From HKST-UBA85 sp035654775 (GTDB lineage: Bacteria > Bacteroidota > Bacteroidia > Flavobacteriales > Flavobacteriaceae): a stretch of 29,622 nt of DNA. Where the stretch lies: NCBI GenBank assembly GCA_035654775.1, contig DASRWB010000042.1, forward strand, positions 1 through 29,622, written 5' to 3'. Of this stretch, positions 21,978 to 29,622 are shown in pieces. Both the position numbers and the translations under genes were made by a program. Every line of letters starts with the position of its first letter. Positions within the stretch are counted from its first letter, which is position 1. The notes below the pieces were generated by a model that worked only from the letters and a program-made list of their open reading frames with translations, was not told the DNA's origin and did not search any database.

Positions 21978-22460
21978 TTATAGCGAGGTATTGTCAAAAA
22001 GTAAAGGCAGTAGGTTGGCCAGGGAATTCGACTTAACTACTTTTCCGGTTTCGCCCATAAAATAGATTTCAATAGGTGTGTTTTGCTTTACTTCATATTC
22101 AGCAATGGCTTGTCTGCAGGCACCGCAAGGTGGAATAGGCTCCAGGGTTTGTTTTATTTTTGATCCGGCAATTACGGCCATTTTCAGCATTTTACTGTCC
22201 GGAAACTGGGCGTGAGCATAATAAATAGCTGTTCGCTCTGCGCATAACCCCGAGGGATAGGATGCGTTTTCTTGATTACTGCCCGTAATAATTTCACCAT
22301 TTTCTAAAAGGATTGCTGCTCCCACACTGAATTTTGAATAGGGAGAATAGGCCTTTTTTCGGGCTTTTGCCGCATGATCCATTAAGGCAATAACCTCTTG
22401 AGGTAATTCATCTACATTGTCATAGACAAGCAGTGTGGCTTCAATTTTTACTTCTTTCAT
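21978..22460 (-). CDS. cdd: Cytidine deaminase
   Basis: Hydrolyses cytidine and deoxycytidine to uridine forms in pyrimidine salvage. I choose the ATG at 22460 (MKEVKIEATL), giving 160 residues; the frame can be opened at a TTG at 22478, but an ATG start with a charged N-terminus is more usual. Zinc and catalytic residues are CAERTA with Cys73 and Glu75, and PPCGAC with Cys112 and Cys115. The YSPYSKFSVGAA segment (38-49) is the usual substrate-binding part. The length fits the homotetrameric type plus a short N-terminal extension. It follows the porV terminator, so it is probably transcribed separately. Its place beside porV-porU-gldJ is a known flavobacterial synteny. Confidence 0.93.
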   Translation of the reverse strand: MKEVKIEATLLVYDNVDELPQEVIALMDHAAKARKKAYSPYSKFSVGAAILLENGEIITGSNQENASYPSGLCAERTAIYYAHAQFPDSKMLKMAVIAGSKIKQTLEPIPPCGACRQAIAEYEVKQNTPIEIYFMGETGKVVKSNSLANLLPLLFDNTSL

Positions 22461-22491
22461 AATATCACTAAGGTACAAAACCTTTTAAGAC

Positions 22492-22520
22492 AAAAAAACT
22501 ATTGCAAGAAGCAATAGTTT
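22492..22520 (-). terminator. Rho-independent terminator of porU-porV
   Basis: A perfect 10-bp stem, AAACTATTGC (22496-22505) with GCAATAGTTT (22511-22520), closes a 5-nt loop. On the minus strand it is followed by T-residues to 22492, and it lies 22 bp beyond the porV stop. Confidence 0.88.
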
Positions 22521-22542
22521 GGTATTCTGATTTTAGTTGTTA

Positions 22543-23784
22543 TTAATATTCAACATACGTGTCTTCACCTATATTAAACGTCAGTGAAAACCGCAAGGTG
22601 TTCTCCAGCGGACTTTGAATTTTGGATGCTGAAAATAAATACGATAAGTCTATGTTTATTACATTATACTTAAACCCGGCACCTAAAGCAAAAAACTTAC
22701 GTGCGCCTTTTTCTTCAGCTTCATTGAAATACCCGGCACGTAAAGCAAAGGAATCTTGATACAAATACTCAGCGCCTAAGGCATAGGTAAATTCTTTTAG
22801 CTCTTCACTGAAACCGCCCGGTGCATCTCCAAAAGACTGCAACATTCCGGAGATAAAACTTACATCGGGATCTTGACCCTCCATTATTACATTGCGGGTT
22901 ACAATTTCACCTAATTCGTCCTCATCTTCATCGTATTGACCGTTTCCATTTATGTCGTCATAGGCATATTCGTCTCCATAAACCGGCGGCGTAGGTACCA
23001 GAAGCTTGGTTACTTCCAAGGTTACACCCAGTTTGTTAAATTCATCAAAAATAAAGTCAAACCCACCGCCTAAACGCAAGGTAGTAGGCTGAAAGTTTTC
23101 TTGCCCACCTTCGTCGTATTTGAATTTGGGACCAATGTTTTGCAGGGCGAAACCAAAACGCCAACGTCCGTTAAAATCGTTGTAGGCTTCTTCTTCGCTT
23201 TGGTAATATCCTGCAATATCCACACCGAAAGTGCTGGCTGCATTGGCATCAGAATCTACGGCATTTAATTTTAAATCCGAACGCAGATAACGCATCGCTA
23301 CAGCCATAGAAAACTGGTCGCTTAAACGTAAGGCATAAGAAGCATCAATAGTTAACTCGTTGGGTCTTTCAATAAGTGGAGTGGCAAATTCATCGGGTAA
23401 AAATTCAATATCTCCCAACGAAAAATAGCGCAAGCTGGCCGCAAAGGCACCTCGCTCGTTTATACGGTTGTAATAGGTTATGTTTCCTAAGAAAATATCG
23501 TTTACCAACTTGCTTAAATAGGGTGTATAGCTGATTCCAAACCCTTGTTTATAGGTAGAAAAGGCGTATTTTGAAGCGTTCCATTGCTGCGAAAAGGCGT
23601 CTACCGGCGTAGCCACACCCATATCGCCCATTCCTGCTGCTCTCGCATCAGGTGCAATAAGTAAAAAAGGTACTCCGGTTGTGATTACTCTGGTATCCGG
23701 GTCTTGGGGAATTACAACAGTATTTTGTGAAAACCCTTCAAAAAAAACAGTCATTAGGGCAATTGAAAAAAATATTCTTTTCAT
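22543..23784 (-). CDS. porV: T9SS outer membrane protein PorV (LptO)
   Basis: An outer-membrane beta-barrel that receives cargo from the SprA translocon and shuttles it to the attachment complex with PorU. The 413 residues begin with a Sec signal (cleavage near EGFSQ-N) and contain many alternating strands with aromatic residues. The N-terminal FLLIAPDARAAGMGDMGVA (40-58) is the hallmark of the PorV/PorQ family, and the protein ends in an aromatic residue (VEY). Residues 277-288 form a perfect EF-hand-like loop pattern, DxNxNG with Glu at position 12, inside a very acidic predicted loop. It follows porU by 34 bp and ends at a terminator. Confidence 0.93.
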   Translation of the reverse strand: MKRIFFSIALMTVFFEGFSQNTVVIPQDPDTRVITTGVPFLLIAPDARAAGMGDMGVATPVDAFSQQWNASKYAFSTYKQGFGISYTPYLSKLVNDIFLGNITYYNRINERGAFAASLRYFSLGDIEFLPDEFATPLIERPNELTIDASYALRLSDQFSMAVAMRYLRSDLKLNAVDSDANAASTFGVDIAGYYQSEEEAYNDFNGRWRFGFALQNIGPKFKYDEGGQENFQPTTLRLGGGFDFIFDEFNKLGVTLEVTKLLVPTPPVYGDEYAYDDINGNGQYDEDEDELGEIVTRNVIMEGQDPDVSFISGMLQSFGDAPGGFSEELKEFTYALGAEYLYQDSFALRAGYFNEAEEKGARKFFALGAGFKYNVINIDLSYLFSASKIQSPLENTLRFSLTFNIGEDTYVEY

Positions 23785-23818
23785 GAACTCAATTTAAGTT
23801 AGCAAATATAAGCTATTA

Positions 23819-26800
23819 TTATAGTATTACAAGTTTCTCAATTTTCTCCACTTTTTTGTTTAACGCGGAAGAAAACACGGTTAATTTATAAATATAGACG
23901 CCTTTTCCAATTTTGTCTCCAAAATCGTCTCTGCCGTCCCAAACAATATCTCTGGAAAGTGATGAACTTCCCTGATCGCAGCATCCGCCGGCATTGGTTT
24001 GTGAATTCAGGGTTTTCACCAGTTTACCGGAAACGGTGAATATCTGTACAGAAACGTCTAAAGGTGCCGAACTATTGTGGTTAAACCAAAATTCGGTGTA
24101 ATTAACAAAAGGATTGGGATAATTTAAAACATTTTCTATAACCAGCTTCCTATCTTCGTCAAACACCACAAATTGAATTTCTGCAGTAGAAGAATTGTTG
24201 TACACATCCCATGCTTTTACCGTTAGGGTATGCAATCCGGGTTCTAAATCACGTAAGGGATAGGTAACTACACCGCGCTGGTAGTCGTCTACTTCAGTTT
24301 GGTAGTAATCGTTCATAACATAAGGATTGGATTCGTCTCCGTCCAGAATAGCAACAATATCGTGACCTATACCACTGGCCGTATTGATTCCGTTTTCATC
24401 TTGTAATTTTACCAGTAATGACGGCGATTCGTTTGTTATGCCTCCGGAAACAAAATTTTCGTCATTCATATACAGCATGATTTCCGGGCCTTGATTATCT
24501 TCCGGAGCATTTTCATTAATTCCTCCTATTTGAACCTGATCTACATTGGCTCCCGTAATATCCAAGGTTTGCTCTGTGTTTGTAGCATAAAAACTTACTT
24601 TTCCTGTGCCAACAGGTATGGTAATGTCTCTGGGAACAATAAATTCAAACTCAAACTGCCCGTTAGTTATAGAAGACTGACCTCTGAAAATGGAAGCGCC
24701 CAGTGTTTCAAAATCCAGCCGAATCACTTGTCCGTTGTAAGTTGTGCCGTCGTTGGCCAAAGTTTGCCGGGCTATATTTTTATCAAAAATAATGGTTGAA
24801 AGCGTTCCATTGTAGGTGTTAAGCAGGTTGCCGTTAACGTCTGTAATTTCTCCAGCAAGTTTCACCTTGCTGAGTGCAGATAGTACCTCTGTAGTTTGGT
24901 CAATAGCCGTATCATTAATATGGGTGAGCCTGATGTTTGGCTGAGCAAAAGCCAGTTTTAATGCCGGATCTCCAATATAAAACACAAGCGGCTTTTGCGC
25001 GTTACTGGACAATGCCGGATTGTTTTTGGTCAACCGAAGGGCTTCGGCCATACTGGGGTATTCGTGGTCTTGAAAAGTGTCATTTTCACTGTAAGAAAAC
25101 AGGTATTCTCCCAGAATGGTATTGAATGTTGTACCAACGCTCACAAAAATTTGCCGTGTTGTAGTAATTAAACTAATCGCTCCGCCTTGAGTATTCCAGT
25201 AAGTAAGTTCACCGGCGGTTTCTCTCAGCGGATTGTCAAACTTGGTAAACTCGCAGGTAACCGTAACAAAACAGTTAAATTTACATGTGTTTCTAAGGTC
25301 TAGTATATTAGGCTTTAAATAAAACCGCTCGTGAGCCAAGCCGTCTTCGCCTCCATGACCAAAGTAATTAATCACCAATGCGCCTTTTTCTATGGCACTT
25401 ACCAGCGCCTCGGTTACTTGCGGATAGCGGTCACCACCGGCAGCCGACTGTTGTTGATAAGCATCCGAATGAATTTTTGTGGCATTCATAAATGGTTTAT
25501 GTGCGGTAACTTCATTGGCTATGGAATCTGTGGTTTTTTGTAAAATGCGTTCCCAATCTTCATCCACATCGTCAGACACAACCACAAACGAGTTTCTCCA
25601 GTTTCCAAACGAATCCGGTTTATGATAAAGGGCTACTTTATCCACCATTTCCTTGGCACGTTGTGGTGAGTCTATAAGCATTCTACCTACGGCTATATCC
25701 AGCTGATCTGAAGGAATCATCGTGCCTTCGCCTTCATCCATCATGCCGTAAAAATCATCAGAAACAAATGCGTTGGTCAAATTGAATGAATTGTAGGAAT
25801 GCCAGGACGGAACAAAATTTGTATTGTTGCGTAAGCGGTCTTTATAATCAAAGGAAGCATCGCCAAACAAGCAGAGGTATTTAAGTCGATTTTGTGGTGT
25901 ACTGGCATTATGATAAACATACCTTACAAAATTGCGTATAGCACCAATATCCTGAACACCAACACCAAATTCATTGTAAATCAAATCAAGCGGCACTACT
26001 TTTACGTGCAGCCCGTAGGTGTCGGTATTGATTTGTGCCAACCTTTCGGCCTGACTTATAAAGATTTGCGGCGTAATAATGATATAATCTACATCCTGAA
26101 ATTGTCCCTGTGCATTTTGGAATATGGTGCCTTTCAGGTTTTGATTGGCAACCCTTTTATCTGCATCTGTTTGTGGAGTATAATAATCTACAGACGAAAC
26201 GGTAACGTACTGTCGTGGTGCTCCCATAGTAGCTTTAAAACTGAATAAAGCATCACTGTCTGTATTGGCGTACGATTGTACATTATAAATATCGGTTACA
26301 TCCCATATTTCCTGCACGTTAGCTGCATTGGAAAGCGTGTATTGTGCCGTTCCGGGTTGGGCATTCACCAAGTTGTTGGAAAAAGTAAATTGTTTTCCGG
26401 AGAAATTTAAGTTTCGTGTAGCTCGTATCGACACATAATCGATGTAGGCAAGTGCCGAAGGATTGCCATTATTGTTATAAGTCAACGCTACAGTAACATT
26501 ATCAGAACTTACATTTACATTGCCTATATATACAGCTTCTGTTGCGAGATTAGGTTCATTGGCCGGCAGTAAATTAAGTGTGGTTTGCGGACTTCCGTTT
26601 ACGGAAACCTGCATGCTTGAGGCCGATTCTGAAACTGCCGCCACATATACATTTAATTGCACGGCTTGTGCGGTTACCAAATCGGGAAATTGAAAGGGTA
26701 TTGATTTTTCATTATCCACTGAAAACCGGTCTCCAAACCATCGTCTTCCTACCTGAGCTATGTTGAATTCGTCGGTTTCATGATACTGGTATTCCTGAAA

Positions 26801-27712
26801 TGTGGTAATTTCCGCATCCGGTGTGCTATCGGGTTCTACAGCTGGGCTTATACGTTTCCCGTTATCGGGACCAACAGTCAGATAATAATAGGTTTTGGTA
26901 TTGTAACAATTGATATTTGTTCTTTTTTCATCGTCATAACCGTTAGGACCTTGGGCATAAAACAAAATATAATCTTCGTTGTCAAACACGCCATCTTCTT
27001 CTCCTACCACTTTGATAGCATTTTCTTCAGGGTCTATAGGATACGGACTGTTGTTTTGGTAAGGAATCATTTTGCCTCCATTTCCGTAAATCTTAATTTG
27101 TCTTGGATTGATTTGATTTGTTCGAATTCCCAGATTTTCCAGAAAATTTTTTGAAAGTTTAAAAACCCCTGTCGTGTCCACGTAAAATTTATACCATTCG
27201 CCACTGCTTAACACCGAATTTGAAATGGTTCTTCGGTAGTTTCTGTTAAATGCATTCGCTTGGCTTTGCGCTGTGTATGCAACTCGAAAAGAAGTCACCT
27301 TTTTGTAACCTCCATTGCCGTCTTTAACAATGGGCGTAAGTGATAAAAAAGCATTTTTTTTATCTCTGCCTACGGCATTTTTAAGGGTTAGCTTTACCTC
27401 ATTCGGAATCAAGTTAAGATCTACATCTTTGAGTTCTGAAATTGAAATAGGGCTGTACGACACCTGCTGTAAAGAAAAGTTGCGTTCATCGATTCGATTT
27501 TCAATCGGCCACTGTGCCACAAAGGCAAGTCCGTTTTCAAAAGAATACTGAAAATGCACATCCTGAAAAGCAGGAACCTGAAAACGGTAGGCACCGGTAG
27601 AAATCGTTTTACTTTCCTTCCAGTGTATACCAAATTCCTTTTGTGTTTGTGTATATCCGGAAGTATAAAAAGCAAGATAAACTGCGAAAAGCGTAACAAT
27701 TTTTTTCATCAA
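23819..27712 (-). CDS. porU: T9SS C-terminal signal peptidase PorU
   Basis: A surface-exposed gingipain-like sortase that removes the C-terminal domain (CTD) from T9SS cargo and attaches it to the cell surface. The 1297 residues start with a signal peptide (1-22, cleavage near YTQ). After a long beta-rich N-terminal region comes the C25-type caspase-fold domain with catalytic His786 (NYFGHGGEDG) and Cys820 (TVTCEFTKFD), 34 residues apart as in gingipains. The C-terminal about 100 residues, from NYPNPF (1197) to GKGVYIYKL, look like a type A T9SS sorting domain. A vicinal cysteine pair (1244-1245) lies within it. The gene starts with two Met codons; either works. It is co-directional with porV and divergent from gldJ. 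Confidence 0.94.
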   Translation of the reverse strand: MMKKIVTLFAVYLAFYTSGYTQTQKEFGIHWKESKTISTGAYRFQVPAFQDVHFQYSFENGLAFVAQWPIENRIDERNFSLQQVSYSPISISELKDVDLNLIPNEVKLTLKNAVGRDKKNAFLSLTPIVKDGNGGYKKVTSFRVAYTAQSQANAFNRNYRRTISNSVLSSGEWYKFYVDTTGVFKLSKNFLENLGIRTNQINPRQIKIYGNGGKMIPYQNNSPYPIDPEENAIKVVGEEDGVFDNEDYILFYAQGPNGYDDEKRTNINCYNTKTYYYLTVGPDNGKRISPAVEPDSTPDAEITTFQEYQYHETDEFNIAQVGRRWFGDRFSVDNEKSIPFQFPDLVTAQAVQLNVYVAAVSESASSMQVSVNGSPQTTLNLLPANEPNLATEAVYIGNVNVSSDNVTVALTYNNNGNPSALAYIDYVSIRATRNLNFSGKQFTFSNNLVNAQPGTAQYTLSNAANVQEIWDVTDIYNVQSYANTDSDALFSFKATMGAPRQYVTVSSVDYYTPQTDADKRVANQNLKGTIFQNAQGQFQDVDYIIITPQIFISQAERLAQINTDTYGLHVKVVPLDLIYNEFGVGVQDIGAIRNFVRYVYHNASTPQNRLKYLCLFGDASFDYKDRLRNNTNFVPSWHSYNSFNLTNAFVSDDFYGMMDEGEGTMIPSDQLDIAVGRMLIDSPQRAKEMVDKVALYHKPDSFGNWRNSFVVVSDDVDEDWERILQKTTDSIANEVTAHKPFMNATKIHSDAYQQQSAAGGDRYPQVTEALVSAIEKGALVINYFGHGGEDGLAHERFYLKPNILDLRNTCKFNCFVTVTCEFTKFDNPLRETAGELTYWNTQGGAISLITTTRQIFVSVGTTFNTILGEYLFSYSENDTFQDHEYPSMAEALRLTKNNPALSSNAQKPLVFYIGDPALKLAFAQPNIRLTHINDTAIDQTTEVLSALSKVKLAGEITDVNGNLLNTYNGTLSTIIFDKNIARQTLANDGTTYNGQVIRLDFETLGASIFRGQSSITNGQFEFEFIVPRDITIPVGTGKVSFYATNTEQTLDITGANVDQVQIGGINENAPEDNQGPEIMLYMNDENFVSGGITNESPSLLVKLQDENGINTASGIGHDIVAILDGDESNPYVMNDYYQTEVDDYQRGVVTYPLRDLEPGLHTLTVKAWDVYNNSSTAEIQFVVFDEDRKLVIENVLNYPNPFVNYTEFWFNHNSSAPLDVSVQIFTVSGKLVKTLNSQTNAGGCCDQGSSSLSRDIVWDGRDDFGDKIGKGVYIYKLTVFSSALNKKVEKIEKLVIL

Positions 27713-27865
27713 ATAAGGTAACGCAATTAAACGTTTGTTAGTATAAAAAAAACATTTTTTTAAAAAGGATTTAAATGTACAATAATATTTTATTTATTTG
27801 CTCGTTATTAAAACAAAAACATGCTACAAAAGCATCAAAAACATCGATGTAATGCATAAAAAACA

Positions 27866-27898
27866 AGATGAAATACATAATTTTTCATCTATTTTTTT
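27866..27898 (+). terminator. Terminator-like hairpin in the gldJ upstream region
   Basis: AGATGAAA (27866-27873) pairs with TTTCATCT (27883-27890) over a 9-nt loop and is followed by seven T (27892-27898). It faces gldJ, 72 bp before its start, but no upstream plus-strand gene needs it. The stem is A/T-rich, so it may be weak or regulatory. Confidence 0.5.
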
Positions 27899-27907
27899 AA
27901 TATTTGC

Positions 27908-27937
27908 TTGTAATATTAGGTTTAATTCTTATATTGC
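27908..27937 (+). promoter_or_regulatory. Candidate gldJ promoter
   Basis: TTG (27908-27910), a 19-bp spacer, and TATATTGC (27930-27937) give ideal spacing, but the second box has two mismatches to TAnnTTTG. The leader would be about 25 nt. Confidence 0.3.
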
Positions 27938-27969
27938 GAGTCCAAAAAACACATAGCTTACTTAAATAT

Positions 27970-29622
27970 ATGGATATGAAAAAATCAGTAACAGTCAAAG
28001 TTTTAATGGTAGCAGTTTTATCTGTGGCCTTATTTGGTTGTAAAAAATCCTCAAGCTCCAAAAACGATTCCAGAGCAACTGGCTGGAAAATCAACTCCAA
28101 AGAAGGTGGTTTCCAGTTCAATACAGATTTCAAAGAGCAAGCTACTGCTCCCGGTTTAGTGTTTGTTGAAGGTGGAACTTTTACCATGGGTAGAGTACAA
28201 GATGACGTGATGCACGACTTCAACAACTCGCCCACACAGCAACATGTAATGTCTTTTTACATGGATGAAACAGAAGTCACCAATATGATGTACTTGGAGT
28301 ATTTAGACTGGATTAAGTCTGTTTATCCTCCCACAGAAGAGAAATTTCGTGCCATTTATCACGGAGCATTACCCGACACCTTAGTTTGGAGAAACCGCTT
28401 AGGGTACAATGAGGTAATGACTGAAAACTATTTACGTCACCCTGCGTATGCCGAATATCCCGTAGTAGGAGTAAGTTGGATTCAAGCTGTAGAATTTGCC
28501 AACTGGAGAACTGACAGGGTAAACGAAATGTACCTGGAGGATGAAGGCTACATTGAGAGAGATGCCAAGCTTGCAGCCACAGCCGAAGAAAACTTTAATA
28601 CAGACACCTATATTAATGCTCCTACCAAAACCTACGGCGGAAACGACAGTATTATAAATCCTGAAAGATCAAGACGTAGAGTACAAACTACCGCTAAAGG
28701 CGACACCATTAATGTATATGCATCCCGTGAAACCGGTATAATTTCCCCAAAATACAGACTTCCTACCGAAGCCGAATGGGAATACGCAGCATTAGGTCTA
28801 ACCGAAATTCGAAGCTATAACGTATACCGCGGGAAGAAAAAATACCCTTGGGATGGACAATATACCCGTTCCGGAAAGCGTAAAATAAGAGGTGATCAAT
28901 TAGCTAACTTTAAGCAAGGTCACGGAGATTACGGCGGAATTGCAGGTTGGTCTGACGATGGTGCAGATATTACCGCTCAGGTAAAATCATACGCGCCAAA
29001 CGATTTTGGCTTGTACGATATGGCGGGTAATGTAGCCGAATGGGTTGCCGATGTATACAGACCTATAGTAGATGATGAGTTCAACGATTTCAACTACTAT
29101 CGCGGTAATGTATATACTAAAAACTCTATAGGTGAAGACGGTCAGGTGAAAATAGTAACCACAGACGAAATTGTTTACGATACCTTAAGTAACGGTAAAG
29201 TGGTGGCCAGAAATCTTCCGGGAGAAATTTTACAAGTTCCCGTAGATGAAGAAGAAACTTACCTGCGAACCAATTTTGACAAGAGTAATGAAATAAACTT
29301 TAGAGATGGCGACCGTCGTTCATCCAGATACTTTGATCAGAATTTTAGTGATGAAACCGAAGGTACTGAAGAGTCTAACACACGGAAAATGTACAACTCT
29401 CCAAAACACAAGGTAACCGCTGACTCTACAGGTGAATTACTCAGAGAGTACGACAAGTCTAACCGAAGAACCTCATTAATAAACGACGAAGTTCGCGTGT
29501 ACAAAGGCGGTTCATGGAAAGACAGAGAATACTGGTTGGATCCGGCGCAAAGACGCTATTTCCCACAGGATATGGCCACAGATTACATTGGATTTAGATG
29601 TGCTATGTCTCGTGTAGGCTCA
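27970..29622 (+). CDS. gldJ: Gliding motility lipoprotein GldJ, 3' end cut by the window
   Basis: An outer-membrane-associated lipoprotein needed for flavobacterial gliding and for stability of T9SS components. 551 codons are present without a stop. The lipobox is LFGC with Cys24. The rest is a formylglycine-generating-enzyme (FGE/SUMF1)-like domain with GGTFTMG (68-74), a DETEVTN strand, VVGVSW (165-170), YRLPTEAEWEYAA (262-274) and YDMAGNVAEWVAD (349-361). The closing motifs are KGGSW and, at the very end, GFRCAMSRVG. The FGE fold is structural in GldJ. I use the ATG at 27970; an ATG two codons later (27976) is equally possible. By comparison with known GldJ length (about 560), only around ten residues are missing. 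Confidence 0.94.
   Translation, partial: MDMKKSVTVKVLMVAVLSVALFGCKKSSSSKNDSRATGWKINSKEGGFQFNTDFKEQATAPGLVFVEGGTFTMGRVQDDVMHDFNNSPTQQHVMSFYMDETEVTNMMYLEYLDWIKSVYPPTEEKFRAIYHGALPDTLVWRNRLGYNEVMTENYLRHPAYAEYPVVGVSWIQAVEFANWRTDRVNEMYLEDEGYIERDAKLAATAEENFNTDTYINAPTKTYGGNDSIINPERSRRRVQTTAKGDTINVYASRETGIISPKYRLPTEAEWEYAALGLTEIRSYNVYRGKKKYPWDGQYTRSGKRKIRGDQLANFKQGHGDYGGIAGWSDDGADITAQVKSYAPNDFGLYDMAGNVAEWVADVYRPIVDDEFNDFNYYRGNVYTKNSIGEDGQVKIVTTDEIVYDTLSNGKVVARNLPGEILQVPVDEEETYLRTNFDKSNEINFRDGDRRSSRYFDQNFSDETEGTEESNTRKMYNSPKHKVTADSTGELLREYDKSNRRTSLINDEVRVYKGGSWKDREYWLDPAQRRYFPQDMATDYIGFRCAMSRVGS

Larger units (their letters stand above)
27713..27969. other. Palindrome-rich divergent intergenic region porU/gldJ
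   Basis: This 257-bp A/T-rich region holds no gene. It contains four inverted repeats in less than 80 bp. They are ATGCT-acaaa-AGCAT (27821-27835), the perfect palindrome ACATCGATGT (27841-27850), ATGCAT (27852-27857), and a terminator-like hairpin (27866-27898). Candidate promoters face both ways: a weak TACATTTA box for porU (27772-27779, minus) and a TTG-N19-TATATTGC element for gldJ. Confidence 0.6.

Noticed and set aside
29000..29622. Sulfatase-modifying (formylglycine-generating) enzyme activity
   Set aside because: The fold is FGE-like, but the lipobox, the length and the porU/porV neighbourhood identify GldJ, where the fold is structural.
1..29622. Mobile elements, CRISPR arrays, tRNA or rRNA genes, toxin-antitoxin or phage-defence genes
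   Set aside because: I looked on both strands for transposase-like frames, spaced repeats, tRNA-like cloverleafs and defence-type domains and found none. The tandem repeats at 293-585 have no spacers and are not CRISPR.

Overview
The window looks like a chromosomal segment of a member of the Bacteroidota, most likely Flavobacteriaceae. The main evidence is the type IX secretion / gliding block cdd-porV-porU-gldJ at the right end. Supporting evidence is promoters of the Bacteroidota type (-7 box TAnnTTTG), the near absence of Shine-Dalgarno sites, and the typical neighbourhoods Nudix/pyrE/SRPBCC/birA and rsfS-ftsH-LUD-cdsA-psd. Nearly every gene is a recognisable chromosomal gene. I see no tRNA, rRNA, CRISPR array, insertion sequence or phage gene.

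Layout. 1-767: the 5' part of a conserved hypothetical gene (minus strand), then about 550 bp of non-coding DNA with four short tandem-repeat arrays. 768-2748 (minus): a thiol/sulfur cluster made of a TlpA-like lipoprotein, an exported PRX-like redoxin, a cytosolic rhodanese and a lipoprotein rhodanese. 2776-3059: a non-coding region with two hairpins and a candidate structured RNA or attenuator in front of pabA/trpG. 3060-6128: pabA, a Nudix hydrolase, pyrE, an SRPBCC protein and birA. 6223-11031 (plus): rsfS, ftsH, a LUD protein, cdsA, psd and an acyl-CoA-binding protein. The last four form a tightly packed, overlapping phospholipid operon with its own promoter.

11041-12720 (minus): a PafA-type alkaline phosphatase. 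12828-14332 (plus): an MlaE/MlaF lipid ABC transporter pair. 14334-19159 (minus): a run of M28 peptidase lipoprotein, short-chain dehydrogenase, SprT-like protein, mannose-1-phosphate guanylyltransferase and a DUF389 membrane protein. 19248-21884 (minus): pdhC and pdhA of pyruvate dehydrogenase, ending in a strong terminator. 21978-22460 (minus): cdd.

22543-27712 (minus): porV and porU, which form the T9SS attachment and sorting-signal peptidase machinery. gldJ is divergent and runs off the right edge, probably only a few codons short of its stop. Products of this locus secrete, process and attach CTD-bearing proteins and support gliding.

I did not find an obviously new multi-gene system. 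The observations most worth following up are the candidate RNA upstream of pabA, the terminator-to-promoter junctions, the apparently leaderless pyrE, the EF-hand-like loop in PorV, and the palindrome-rich porU/gldJ intergenic region. Family assignments rest on motifs read by eye; no database search was possible.
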